Assembly: GCF_016801865.2 (NCBI RefSeq)
Contig: NC_068939.1
Span: 134,449,116-134,513,115, forward strand
From: Culex pipiens pallens
Taxonomy: Eukaryota > Arthropoda > Insecta > Diptera > Culicidae
DNA length: 64,000 nucleotides
Reading direction: 5' to 3'
The first letter of the stretch is position 1. The number at the start of each line of letters is the position of its first letter. The notes under the pieces were generated by a model. It did not search any database, was not told the origin of the DNA, and saw only the letters and a list, made by a program, of their open reading frames with translations. This document shows positions 11,331 to 21,307 of the stretch, in pieces. Made by a program: the position numbers and the translations under genes.

Positions 11331-12568
11331 GGTATTATACTAAAAGAAACAAACACGCACTTTTTGACAGTTTGGCAGTTTGCCTGCTTTGTTTGTTTGC
11401 CTGGATTTGTTTGCAGAAACGTCAGCCTAAATACATTTTTCTTGGTTTGCAATTTTAGCAAACATGTCACACACGAAAAACTGTTTTGTTTTGTTTGTTA
11501 AAGTCTAATACATTCTTTATTGAACGACTTTTGGGAAAACCCTATTTTTTTGTTTTTTTTTTCTACATTTTTTTGCAAGGCAGTATCTAAACAATTAATT
11601 GCCCGATGTTGAAAGCCCAGAAATGGAAAATAACTTTCGTAACTTTCCGAAAAACTATTTTGTACAGACAAAGATGGTCATTATTTAAAAAAAATCCTAA
11701 ATTATTCTACTACTTTAAAAAATTACGCACTCTATAAAAATAATATTTCGATTGCAAATCTTATTATATATTAAAAACTGGCCAATTTTTTTTGAGTTAT
11801 ATTTTTTTAAATCACCTTTTTTTTTTAGTTAGTCACTCACTTGAAAAAACATCCCGAAACATGTAAATAATTAGCAAGCGCCATCAACAAAAACAAACGC
11901 GCTAAGTCTTTTGACGTTTCAATTTTGACCACCCATTCCAATCGAAGGCTGAAGAAAACCGAGCGAGAAGTGAAGGCAAATAAAGAACAAAGGGTGGCCG
12001 CCAACACCACCAGCAGCGCTTGTGGTGTTGCCAGGAAACTATCTCTATAAATGCTACTTTTTGTGAGTGTTCGCTTAAAATTTCATCAATTTTGGCAGCA
12101 CTAAGCAGACCCAAAAGAGCGTTGGAAGAAAAAAAGGACTAAGCTGAAAATAGAATAATGGGCGTGGCCCAATGCACTCGACTTTAGAATGCATTTTTGA
12201 AATATTTTATTAAATGCTTGTAAAAGGAATAGCATTACTTTTAATAAAAGTGAAAATAAACAGAAATGTTCACAAAAGGTTGCTCTACTCGTTGGTGTAC
12301 TTGGTTTTAGTGAATGTCAAGGAACACTCCAGATTATCCAGCATCATTCAAAAACGACCGCTTATTAGGCTTAAAATGGGTATATTTCCCCTACTCGGTG
12401 TAAAAATGTTGGCCGTACTTTTTCTATGGATCAAGACTTGGGTGTTTTTGCATCCTGAAACATTAAAAAATGTCCTAAATCAAAATTCGAATTTTGAAAA
12501 ATTGTTTTTAAAAATCTTTGAAAAAAGATTCCGTGTTTGTCGAAGACAACAAATCAACCAGTAAATTC

Positions 12569-12713
12569 CTTCAAAAAAAAAATAAAAAAACAGAGAAGAC
12601 TTGGGTAAGTTTACCAATGACACAAAATGGCTTCTTTAGTCATAGTGAAGGCTCGCATAAAGTTTGAGTCAAATACAATTAAAATCAATTTCCGGAATTC
12701 GTCGAGAATTGCT
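12569..12713. mobile_element. Truncated arm of the foldback family
   Basis: This is a right-hand terminal fragment in the orientation seen at 49640-49825. 'aaattccttcaaaa' is followed by 'caaaatggcttctttagtca' and the terminus 'gagaattgctc'. Only about 145 bp survive and the partner arm is missing. Confidence 0.55.
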
Positions 12714-13097
12714 CAGACTTTTTTTTTCAGCTGTTTGTGTGTTCTTTTCTTTATTCAACAATATTCTTAAGTCACTGTACTAGTTTACGAGTTTTCTTTC
12801 GTTTTTTCCCCAAATAAATCGATTGCTTTCACCTCTGGAACTAGTCCCATCTTTTCCCCTCTTGCAAGTGAAATTTTTGAACCTCAAATCGCCTCTTTTC
12901 CAAACTAATCAAAAACACCCAAAACATAAGCAAGAACCCTTCACTAACGGCATGGGGTTTGTATTGGTGCAATTGGCAAGAAAAACAACCGAAAATTGGA
13001 TCGTTCCAAAATGATTTGAAAATTTCACTATTTCTCTTCTGTTTGTCCCACGTTCGGTATCCGTCCCCCGTCTATATGTGTTCCGTCCCGCGCGCAG

Positions 13098-13614
13098 AAT
13101 AAAGTGTAATTGCAATAAAACTTCATCTCAAAGATCGCTGGACGACGAGGAGGCGACCAGCACCGGAAGCGGTGCCACGGCCCCGTCCGCCGCCGCCCTT
13201 CCACCGATGGCCATCCCAGCCGCCGAAGAGGCTGGCCAGCTGGTCAAGCAGTCCTGTCACGACTCGGGCATCGACATCCGGGACCCGGCGGCGGCGGCGG
13301 CTGGCGCTGTACCAGCGCCAGTGGTTCCCGTCGTGGCCCCGATCGCGGCCAAGAAGGTCTACAGCGACGCGGATATTGTGCTGAGCGCGGACTGGGTGCC
13401 GCCGCTGACGATCGCGCCGACCCACTGCACGGAGAGCTCACCGCGCAACTCGTCCACGACCTCGTCCCAGCACAGCTCGCTGTCGCACATTCAGACGGAC
13501 GGTGGCAGTGGTCGCAAGAAGACGTCCAGCGTGAGCTTCAGCGTGGACGAGCACGATCCGCAGCAGCAGCACGTGTCCGTGCTGGACAAGGGAGGGGAAA
13601 CCAAGAAGAATAAG
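13098..13614 (+). CDS. mtd: mtd / OXR1-like gene, Ser/Ala/Pro-rich linker exon
   Basis: The exon begins after 'cccgcgcgcag' with one base completing the Arg codon left open by the previous exon, and ends in phase 0 at AAT AAG|GTAAGG. It encodes a low-complexity acidic and Ser/Ala/Pro-rich region, with recognisable stretches SLDDEEATSTGS, CHDSGIDIRD, VYSDADIVLSADWVPPLTIA and SSPRNSSTTSSQHSSLSHI. This part of OXR1 proteins is a disordered linker between the GRAM and TLDc regions, and I expect phosphorylation-type regulation rather than catalysis (inference). The exon's composition is strikingly GC-rich against the AT-rich introns. It is 517 bp, and its phase matches both neighbours. Confidence 0.85.
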
Positions 13615-13893
13615 GTAAGGGGGATTGATTGGAGTAAGATTACGGGGTGGCCACTAGGAATTTGAAGTTTAAATTTAATTTCCAATCCGGCAGCGAAATT
13701 ACGAGAAAGTATTATTTGGAAGACCACTATTTTAAGGGGATAAGCAAAATTCTCCACGGTAACACCAAATAAGTTTCGCTTGGAGTTGGACAGTTTTTGG
13801 GTAGGGGAAAGGTTTGGGATACGTCCTAGAAAAGTGGCCACCCTTTTCAATTACCACATAAACTTGAACTAACTTCATTTCTTTTCATTTTAG
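13615..13893 (+). other. Short mtd intron (279 bp)
   Basis: The donor is GTAAGG at 13615 and the acceptor 'cttttcattttag' ends at 13893. Both flanking exons are in phase 0. No repeats or other features were seen. Confidence 0.8.
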
Positions 13894-14051
13894 ATGCTAA
13901 AACGACTCTCCTACCCACTGGCCTGGGTGGAAGGACTGACCGGGGAGGGAGGAGCCGGTGGCACCGGTGCCGGCCACAAGTCGGACTCGATCGAGTCGGC
14001 CCCCAACACTGGGGACTCCAATCAAAGCGTATTTTCCAAAGTATTCTCGAG
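13894..14051 (+). CDS. mtd: mtd / OXR1-like gene, exon MLKRLSYPLAWVEGL
   Basis: This 158-bp exon follows the acceptor 'ttttag' and ends CGAG|GTAAGT. It starts in phase 0 with MLKRLSYPLAWVEGLTGE, then a Gly-rich stretch, then KSDSIESAPNTGDSNQSVF and a final FSKVFS with two bases of the next codon. The conserved hydrophobic segment YPLAWVEGL and the FSKVFS-x-R/S junction are typical of the OXR1/mustard linker. Its last split codon can be completed either by the following exon (AG+C, Ser) or by the exon at 25829 (AG+G, Arg). Both joins stay in frame. Confidence 0.85.
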
Positions 14052-14468
14052 GTAAGTGTCAGGTTTGGTTTTGGGTATTTCTTACTTTTATTATTGCTAT
14101 CATTTAGTTATTGGTTTTCTTTGGAATGATTTTTTATTTGTTGAGATGCTGAGACAAATCTGCATCGAGCATCGCAGTCTTGGAACTTTTGTTTGAATAA
14201 CAACACACGTTTTCACAAGTTCACACAAACAACAGTACAATTTTAAACACAACAATTTTTAATCGTATTTTTTTTCATCTAAGTTTGAAACACATTGCAC
14301 GACAAACACCACAAGCGCACGGTTAAAATCTTAGTTTATTTCATTTCAAAATTGTCCATTTGTCTTAATTTCTCTGCTGCACCAAAATTCCGTCCTCATT
14401 TTTTTTCGCTCGGGCGTGTTTTCAAAATTCTCAAAAATTCGACCCGACCCCCCCGTTCCAAAAATTAG

Positions 14469-14684
14469 CTCGCCCATCACGCTGGTCTCGGAGCTCGGTG
14501 GAAATTTGTTTTTGTCCAAGACTCCCTCCGAGGACTCGGGCGGCTCTCCGGTGCCTCCGCTGACGCCGCACGGTGATCAGCATGGGGGGCACCCGCACCA
14601 TCATCATCACCATCAGCAGCAGCAGCACCACCACGGCTCACAACAACTCGCCCACCAGTCGTCGGCCGGTGGGGGAACGATTGG
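14469..14684 (+). CDS. mtd: mtd / OXR1-like gene, His/Gln-rich probable cassette exon
   Basis: The exon follows 'ccaaaaattag' and ends ATTGG|GTAATT. It encodes SPITLVSELGGNLFLSKTPS, a Ser/Pro-rich stretch, then a His run and a Gln run (HPHHHHHHQQQQHHHG), then a Gly-rich end. It is 216 bp (72 codons) with the same phase at both ends, so it can be included or skipped without changing frame. Skipping it would give the junction FSRRSSIGTF. Low-complexity His/Gln content and a weaker acceptor tract fit an alternatively spliced exon, but this is an inference that needs transcript evidence. Confidence 0.75.
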
Positions 14685-16025
14685 GTAATTGGAGAAATTC
14701 GTTAGATGTCGTTGTCCAGTAATACTGTTAAAAGTTAAATGTTCTTTTTTATGTTCAATTTAGAACGTCTATAAAAACGTTACAAACTGAATGTTATCCC
14801 CAAATAATCTTGTGATACTCTTTCAAAATTAATGTTTATTTGCGGTCTCCTAATGTGAATACAACTAGCTTTTTGACTATCAACCTCCATCTTAATTTTC
14901 GTTTTATCGACTGTTAGAAAAAAAAGTTCCTTCCCTTTTCAGTTGATTCACTTAACCAATTGGTGTTCAACATTACTTTTCATGGAATTTGATAGGTTGT
15001 GCTTTTTTTCTTCTTCTCTGCAACAGATGTAACTTAGTTGTGTGTTTGTTTTGATTAGCTTGATACACAATATATTTTCGGTAGAGCAGAGGTGCTCAAA
15101 GTTTTTGAATGGCGGGCCAAATTTGAAGTTCAGATAAGCTTGCGGGCCAAATGTAAAAATGGCTGACTTGAGAAAAAAAATACGTAATTTCAAAAAAGAA
15201 ATACATCAATCAGTTGAATTTTTTTGCAATTTCATTTACCTTACTAAAATTTTTGTCATTAAAGTTTTAGTAACAGAAAAAGATTCGTTGAAAAAGCATT
15301 CAATCCCATTGGATCAAATTTATTTAAATAAAAAATCTTAAAAAATATTTTTCAAAAGCTCATTACTGCAATTTTTATGCTACAACAAACATTGAAACCA
15401 GGTTAGGCCGCTGCTAATATTTTGTTTTTTTTGGTCAAGATCGAGGGGTGGTTGACCATTATTTTATTTTTATTTCGAAGGGGTGACACAAACTTAGAAA
15501 AATTGCATAATTTTATTTTTAAATAAAATGCAACTTTAATAATAAATCATGCAAAAGGATTTCTCAACAATTATTTCTCCGTTTTCAATAAAATTTTAAT
15601 ACATTTTGGTTTGCCAGATTCAGATGTTAGTTACTCAGATAAGTAACCCAAATGTCATAAGTTCGAATCCAGAAGTTGAATATTTTTAAGTGAAAAAAGT
15701 CCATGAGGCGTTATGACTTTTGAATTAATATGGAAAACTTTTTTTTACTATCCCTACAGTTTTCTACTTTGTCAAATTTGAACGTTTCATAACTCATTTC
15801 TTAAAATGGTTGATCAAAAGTTTGGGGAAAATAATATTTTCAATCACACACATCAATTTTCAATAAAACAGATTATTTAAACAACATCACGGTGTGTTTC
15901 CTAGAACAAATTTAAGATAAAAAATTCGGCAAGTCTGATATTTGGCACCATGCAAAAAGGGCTCTTTCTCGACATTTTGTGGGGTATTTTTATAGTCTTT
16001 TTAGGCATATCAACATGAACCAATA

Positions 16026-16609
16026 GGGTGTGATAACAAAATCGATTTTCCAGCACAGCAATTTTTCAGTTCCTTTTGCGGGCCTAAATAACTCCCCAAA
16101 GTTTGAGAACGATTGGTTCAGCCCTCACATTGCGCAAAGCGATTTAATTTTCCATATAAATTTGTATGGGAAAAACATTTTTTTTGTATTTAAAAAATCC
16201 ACGTTTCACGCTGTATTAAAACCGGATTCATATTTGGATGCTCGGAAAGATGCTCTACAACTTTCCCGAAGAGAGTATGGTGCTAACTTGCTCCTGAAAG
16301 AAGATCCAGCGTCCTTAAAACTCGTCTAAAACGTGATTTTTGAGCAAAAAACACGTTTTAGACGAGTTTTGAAAACGCTGTATCTTTTTATAGGAACAAG
16401 AATATAGCGTGAAACGTGGATTTTTTAAATATCCAAATCCAAAAAAAAATGGTTTTCCCCATACAAATTTATATGGAAAAATTAATCGCTTTGCGCAAAG
16501 TTGGGACTCAAACTTTGGGGAGTTGTTTAGGACCCCAAAAGGAACTGAAAAGTTGCTGTGCTCACTAAATTTGAACAACTTTTTTTTTCCATGCAACCAT
16601 ATTACACCC
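16026..16609. mobile_element. Palindromic MITE with TA target site (GGGTGTRATA termini)
   Basis: Termini GGGTGTGATA and TATTACACCC are flanked by TA on each side (16024-16025 and 16610-16611), which is the Tc1/mariner pattern. The arms are near-complementary throughout. Landmarks 'tttcagttccttttgcgggc', 'aactccccaaagtttgag' and 'cacgtttcacgctgtatt' on the left are mirrored on the right, and the turn lies near 16330 around 'cacgttttagacgagtttt'. There is no coding capacity. Confidence 0.75.
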
Positions 16610-17137
16610 TAATGAACCAATCGATATTCATCGACTTTTCTGAAGAAAATTCCTATGAAATCGAAAAAAAAACTTCAAAAAAAAAAAAGTTCGCCGGACC
16701 CCGCAAAATGTCAGGAAAGAGCCCTTCTTACATGGTGCAAAATATCAGACTTGCCGAATTTTTGACAAAGAACTTTGTCCTAAGGGCACTGTCTACGGGT
16801 GTCAATCCAAAATTTCGCGAAGCGAAAGTGTAACGATTTTCTGTCGTTTTTCAAATGCTTATATCTTCCCCCCCATTCAAACAATCTTTATGTTTTACCC
16901 ACCAAACGAAAGGGGAAGTCTTAAAGTACAAGTTGACTACCTCACAAAGTTGATAAAACTTTGTTAAAGTACTTAAAAGTTAAGATGAAAATAAAAAATG
17001 AATGCAAGAAAAATCCCGGCTGCTGATTGGCTGAAAGCACGTAGCAAATGTTGCTTCCTCTCCTGCTTTCGCAAAACTCTCACGCGAGAGTTTGGCACCA
17101 CTGTTGCCACATTTCATGCGAACTATATAAGCTAGCA

Positions 17138-18155
17138 CTTAGCCTCAGAAAATTTCAGTGCCTATCGAGGTTTCGTCAAAGACGGATCCACGGTGGTAAT
17201 TTTATTGCTCACACACACACGCACACATTGAACGACACAGTATGTGCACCAAATTGGGAGGAATTCTGTTCTAATGAAGATTGTTAGGAAGGTCACCGGA
17301 AAACCAGAATGATTTGGGGCAATGGGGTTGGGACCACATTGGTAGAACATTGGCCACACCCGGAGTGGCCATTGCCCTGGGGAAGGTTCTTCCGGGGGGA
17401 CATTTACCGAACCATACGACTTGGGGCAATATGGGTATCAAAATTCATGGTTTTTGAAACTGGTAATGAAAATGGCCATTTCGACCGGATTGGCCACACC
17501 CGGAGTGGCCAGTGCCCTGGGAAAGGTTCTACCGGGGGGACATTAATCGAACCATACGACTTGGGGCAATATGGGTATCAAAATTCATGGTTTTTGAAAC
17601 TGGTAATGGAAATGGCCATTTTGACCGGATTGGCCACACCCGGAGTGGCCATTGCCCTGGGGAAGGTTCTTCCGGGGGGACATTTACCGAACTATACGAC
17701 TTGGGGTAATATTGGTATCAAAATTGCCCCAAGTCGTATGGTTCGATTAATGTCCCCCTGGTAGAACCATTCCCAGGGCACTGGCGACTCCGGGTGTGGC
17801 CAATCCAGTCAAAATGGCCATTTCCATTACCAGTTTCAAAACCCAAGAATTTTGATACATATATTGCCCCAAGTCGTATGATTCGATTAATGTCCCCTCG
17901 GAAGAACCTTTCCCAGGGCACTGGCCACTCCGGGTTTGGCCAATATCCTATAAATGTGGTCCCAACCCCATTGCCTCAAATCATTCTGGTTTTCCGGTGA
18001 CCATCCTAACAATCTTCATTAGAACAGAATTCCTCCCAATTTGGTGCACATACTGTGTCGTTCAATGTGTGCGTGTGTGTGTGAGCAATAAAATTACCAT
18101 CGTGGATCCGTCTTTGACGAAACCTCGTCAGGCACTGAAATTTTCTGAGGCTAAG
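17138..18155. mobile_element. Foldback-type element with internal tandem repeats
   Basis: The left arm, beginning 'cttagcctcagaaaatttca', is mirrored by the right arm ending 'ctgaggctaag'. Both arms contain a (CA)n/(GT)n run, 'ggaggaattctgttctaat' and 'ggttttccggtgacc' (or complements). Between them, a 140-bp unit containing 'ggccacacccggagtggcc' and 'catacgacttggggcaat' occurs about three times forward and twice inverted. Inverted termini plus an internal repeat array are the architecture of Drosophila FB-like elements. No transposase is visible. Confidence 0.7.
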
Positions 18156-18582
18156 GTTCTTTGTCATATTGGTCATGTAGAACATAACCACCTGCACCTT
18201 TTTATCATAGTGTTCTCGGAAAAATAACCGTGACATGTTTGGATCAAAGTATGTCTAAATTATTCGTTTTATATTAACAACAAATAAAAAGGTTCACAAA
18301 AAGCTTGAACTAAACCTTAATTTGTAAAAAATACAAAATCACTTTGCAGATGGTTCAAAGGGCCATTTTACTTGATCATTCAAAACGGGTCCGCGGACAA
18401 CAAAAAAATCACCTCGCGGGCCACGTTTGGCCCGCGGGCCATACTTTGGTCACCCCTGCAGTAGAGTGTAACTTCAAACGTGAACAATTAGCTCATTATG
18501 AATGGATTCAATTTCAACTTTCATTTGATTGCGTCTACCGAATTGAAATCGGTCTGGAAACCCCAAATCGAAGAGCATTGTC

Positions 18583-18892
18583 TGTTCGGACCGAATGTAA
18601 ACTATTTTCGCAGCAGCTCGTATCTCTTTTGAGCAGCTCAAAACTGTAAGGTATATTTAGATTTCAGTAAGTTTGTGATACAATAATGCTTAAATTGATC
18701 ATAATTACATGAGTAGTTCAATTCCAATCCAGGCAGTAACGCAATTCGGCCTCCTTCTTCAGCAATCGAGTTCAATTTTTTCCTAGGCTTGTGACACTTT
18801 GATCTATTGTTAAATTTGGAATGTCAATCAGTATTCAATGTCAAATATTACTTTGAGCTTATCTATAGGGTTGTCTCAGCGGTGTTTTTACA
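18583..18892 (-). repeat. BEL/Pao-like 3' LTR (310 bp)
   Basis: This direct repeat of 20630-20939 differs at only one position that I could see (gtatctctt versus gtatttctt). On the minus strand it begins TGTAAAAACACC and ends GGTCCGAACA, so it has TG...CA termini. A purine-rich tract, GGTGGGAG, lies immediately upstream on that strand (18893-18900), as expected for a polypurine tract. The flanking 5-bp duplication TTGTC is at 18578-18582. Confidence 0.9.
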
Positions 18893-18934
18893 CTCCCACC
18901 AGTAAATCTAGCGCATGCGGTGGCTTGATTTACT

Positions 18935-20620
18935 CTAGTCATCTTCACCGCTGCTCATCTCTACATATTCTTGATGAAGCCGACTGAATCTTTCAGATAG
19001 TTTGCGCATATCGTCTTGGCAGCTATTTAGTTTTTGTTCATAACTGAAATTACCTTTCGAAAGCTTTTGAACTTTGTGCAAATTGAGTACAGCTTGATTA
19101 ACATGTAACAGAGTATTGTGATCCTGGCCACAATTTTTGACCGTACAGCGAATATCTAATTTGCAACGACTATTGCCATGTGAGTTCAAGCAAAGATGAC
19201 AAAGATCTAATTCATCTACTAATTTTAAACGTTCATTGATTGAAAGTTTACGAAACTCATTGCAATTTCTAATACGATGATCTGTTCTTTCACACATTTG
19301 ACAAGGTGAACGAATTCTTTTTTGTGATTGTTCTGACAAAGTGTCTACATCATCATGAAGATGAATGAACCCTTGATGAGAAAAGTTAGTCTTATTTTTC
19401 CCTGATCCTGTTACAATTGTACGCTGCGCTTTTTCAGTACAATCTGCATAACAAACGACCTCACTTGCAGTCTTCATAATCTCTGACAAAAAATCTGCTA
19501 ACGTACGTAATGTCACTTCCTCGTGAGATCTTTTAAACCTTACCCATTCTAGCTTTGTTGTTGCTGGCAGTTTATCAACTAGCTCTTGAATCAGCATGGG
19601 ATTCACTAGATGATCTCTTAGATTTGACGCTTCTATGTGATCGCACAGTTGCCGAACTGCTACCCCAAAGGAGATAAATGTTTCCAGCTTGTTTATCTTT
19701 GGAGACTCGACTCGTTTGATCTTGGCCAGCAGTGAATTCAGCAACTGCTCGGGTCGCCCATAAAACATCCGGAGCGTTTCGATGACCTGCGGTACGAATT
19801 GAGGTTGCAGCAAGCTGCCGTTCACTATTGTTCGCGCAGGTTCCTTAATACAATCTTGAAGTCGCGCCAAGTTGTCGAGGTTGGAATAGCCGCAAGCTTT
19901 CGTCGACAGCTCATAACTCGAAATAAATGCGGGCCATTCTTCGGGCTTGCCGGTAAACTCTGGAAGCCCCGACGAGAAGACTTGACGGGCTGATAACTGA
20001 GCCTTGGACGGGAGCATCTCCTCCAGTTCTGTAGATTCACTCGAAGAACACTCGGAGCTTGTGTCCTTTCTGCTGGCTCGTTTCCTCTTCTTCTTGGTCT
20101 TCCGCTTGACAGATTCAGCTGAAATCTTCTTAAAGGTCTCCGTCAACCTTTGCAGTTCCGCAGCCGAATTCTCTCTTTCAGCTACAAGTTTATCTACTCG
20201 CTTCTGCAGATTCTCCCGCTCTGCCTCACGTTCGCGGTTAAGTTCTTCCTCCGTAGACAGTTTCAGCTCCAAAATACCTTTTTCATACTCCCATAGTTGA
20301 GCCTTTTTCTCCTTTTCCAATTGATGCCATTCCTTCACCAATTTCATCCTTTTGGCAAAGTCTGCAGCTTGCCGATCTTTTTCTGCCAATAACTTAGCGA
20401 CCTCTTGTTCAATTTCCTCCGTCGAAAGTGTTGAGAACTTGCATGTTTTACACGCCCAAGTTTCATCCAATTTCATCGCCGCAGCGACATTTTGACATGC
20501 CAAATGGTACCAATTCTGGCAATAGTCGCAGAAAACGACCTTCTCTTCATCCGATTCTTGTTGTTTACAATCTCCACATAAAAGACCAGTCATGTTCGGA
20601 TTGAGGTTAGCGTTACTCAT
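18935..20620 (-). CDS. gag: BEL/Pao gag-like protein with PHD finger, DUF1759 and zinc knuckles
   Basis: The product is a 561-residue structural (capsid/nucleocapsid-like) protein of an LTR retrotransposon, expected in cytoplasmic virus-like particles. In order: a C4HC3 PHD-type finger at about residues 13-62 (LLCGDCKQ..., CDYCQNWYHLAC, WACKTCK); a long charged coiled coil at about 70-170; a basic stretch, KRKTKKKRKRASRKD; a DUF1759-type gag domain at about 210-370 (LPEFTGKPEEWPAFISSYEL); and Cys/His knuckles at about 445-510 (CQMCERTDHRIRNC, CHLCLNSHGNSRC, then a C-x4-C-x3-H-x4-H motif). The ORF is complete, starts nine bases inside the LTR and stops about 40 bases before the other LTR. Nothing downstream encodes pol. 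The family call rests on recognisable domain order. Confidence 0.88.
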   Translation of the reverse strand: MSNANLNPNMTGLLCGDCKQQESDEEKVVFCDYCQNWYHLACQNVAAAMKLDETWACKTCKFSTLSTEEIEQEVAKLLAEKDRQAADFAKRMKLVKEWHQLEKEKKAQLWEYEKGILELKLSTEEELNREREAERENLQKRVDKLVAERENSAAELQRLTETFKKISAESVKRKTKKKRKRASRKDTSSECSSSESTELEEMLPSKAQLSARQVFSSGLPEFTGKPEEWPAFISSYELSTKACGYSNLDNLARLQDCIKEPARTIVNGSLLQPQFVPQVIETLRMFYGRPEQLLNSLLAKIKRVESPKINKLETFISFGVAVRQLCDHIEASNLRDHLVNPMLIQELVDKLPATTKLEWVRFKRSHEEVTLRTLADFLSEIMKTASEVVCYADCTEKAQRTIVTGSGKNKTNFSHQGFIHLHDDVDTLSEQSQKRIRSPCQMCERTDHRIRNCNEFRKLSINERLKLVDELDLCHLCLNSHGNSRCKLDIRCTVKNCGQDHNTLLHVNQAVLNLHKVQKLSKGNFSYEQKLNSCQDDMRKLSERFSRLHQEYVEMSSGEDD

Positions 20621-20629
20621 TTTTGAGTT

Positions 20630-20939
20630 TGTTCGGACCGAATGTAAACTATTTTCGCAGCAGCTCGTATTTCTTTTGAGCAGCTCAAAACTGTAAGGTA
20701 TATTTAGATTTCAGTAAGTTTGTGATACAATAATGCTTAAATTGATCATAATTACATGAGTAGTTCAATTCCAATCCAGGCAGTAACGCAATTCGGCCTC
20801 CTTCTTCAGCAATCGAGTTCAATTTTTTCCTAGGCTTGTGACACTTTGATCTATTGTTAAATTTGGAATGTCAATCAGTATTCAATGTCAAATATTACTT
20901 TGAGCTTATCTATAGGGTTGTCTCAGCGGTGTTTTTACA
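20630..20939 (-). repeat. BEL/Pao-like 5' LTR (310 bp)
   Basis: This is the LTR upstream of gag on the minus strand and should carry the promoter. Its sequence is nearly identical to 18583-18892. It is bounded outside by TTGTC at 20940-20944 and inside by nine bases leading to the gag ATG. No obvious tRNA-complementary primer site follows it. Confidence 0.9.
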
Positions 20940-21307
20940 TTGTCCTTAGAACATAAACCACGTGGTCTTAAAATTGAAGAATTTCCCCCATTACGAATCC
21001 GCTCCCCTTGAAGAGACCATGACCATTTTTTAACTACCCCAGCAAACGCCATCCCATACAAGTACGTTGCCGAATCTTTTCTGGAAAAATATCCGGCAAA
21101 AAATTGTGTGAGTTAACGTTTGCTGGAAAAGTCAAATAAGTGGGGTTATGTAATTGCATACCAATGAGGCAGCTCCAGCTCCAAACATGAACTTTTTTTT
21201 TGTTGGTTTTTATTTGAATTCTAATTTTTTGTCTATAGTGGTAGTCTGTAGTGTAGTGGTATAACATCAAAAAGACCTAGTATAAGGTGTGTAAACAGTA
21301 TACACTA

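Larger units (their letters stand above)
2494..13097 (+). other. 10.6-kb mtd intron filled with nested transposable elements
   Basis: The intron runs from the donor GTAAGG at 2494 to the acceptor 'cgcgcgcag' ending at 13097, and joins exons whose phases match (CG + A gives Arg). Its recognisable contents are listed separately: foldback MITE remnants, a tRNA-like relic, a palindromic MITE and the hAT-type composite. The stretches 3116-3716, 3916-4429, 10480-11090, 11510-12568 and 12714-13097 are AT-rich and hold no feature I can support. An unassigned moderately GC-rich block lies at 9990-10350. Confidence 0.7.
15087..18458. mobile_element. hAT-like element, 3.4 kb, carrying two nested palindromic elements
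   Basis: The left end is CAGAGGTGCTCAAAG followed by 'gaatggcgggccaaat'. The right end is the complement of CAGGGGTGACCAAAG, with 'gcgggccacgtttggcccgc' just inside. Flanking octamers CGGTAGAG (15079-15086) and CAGTAGAG (18459-18466) match at 7 of 8 positions, as expected for an old hAT target duplication. There is no transposase ORF. Two other inverted-repeat elements (16026-16609 and 17138-18155) are nested inside. A related left-end fragment recurs at 23211-23255 inside another element. Confidence 0.75.
18583..20939 (-). mobile_element. Gag-only BEL/Pao LTR element (TR-GAG type), recent insertion
   Basis: Two 310-bp LTRs flank a 1737-bp interior that holds one intact gag-like ORF and nothing else: no protease, RT, RNase H or integrase. 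The 5-bp duplication TTGTC (18578-18582, 20940-20944) is the BEL/Pao size. LTR near-identity indicates a young insertion. On the minus strand only nine bases (AACTCAAAA) separate the 5' LTR from the gag ATG, and no TGG-type primer binding site is visible. It would need pol functions in trans from an autonomous relative. LTR-gag-LTR elements without pol have been described in plants and other eukaryotes, and this looks like a mosquito case. Confidence 0.85.

Noticed and set aside
17309..17764. 151-codon ORF within the foldback element
   Set aside because: It translates the internal repeat unit (a recurring IRLGAIWVSK phrase) and has no known domain.
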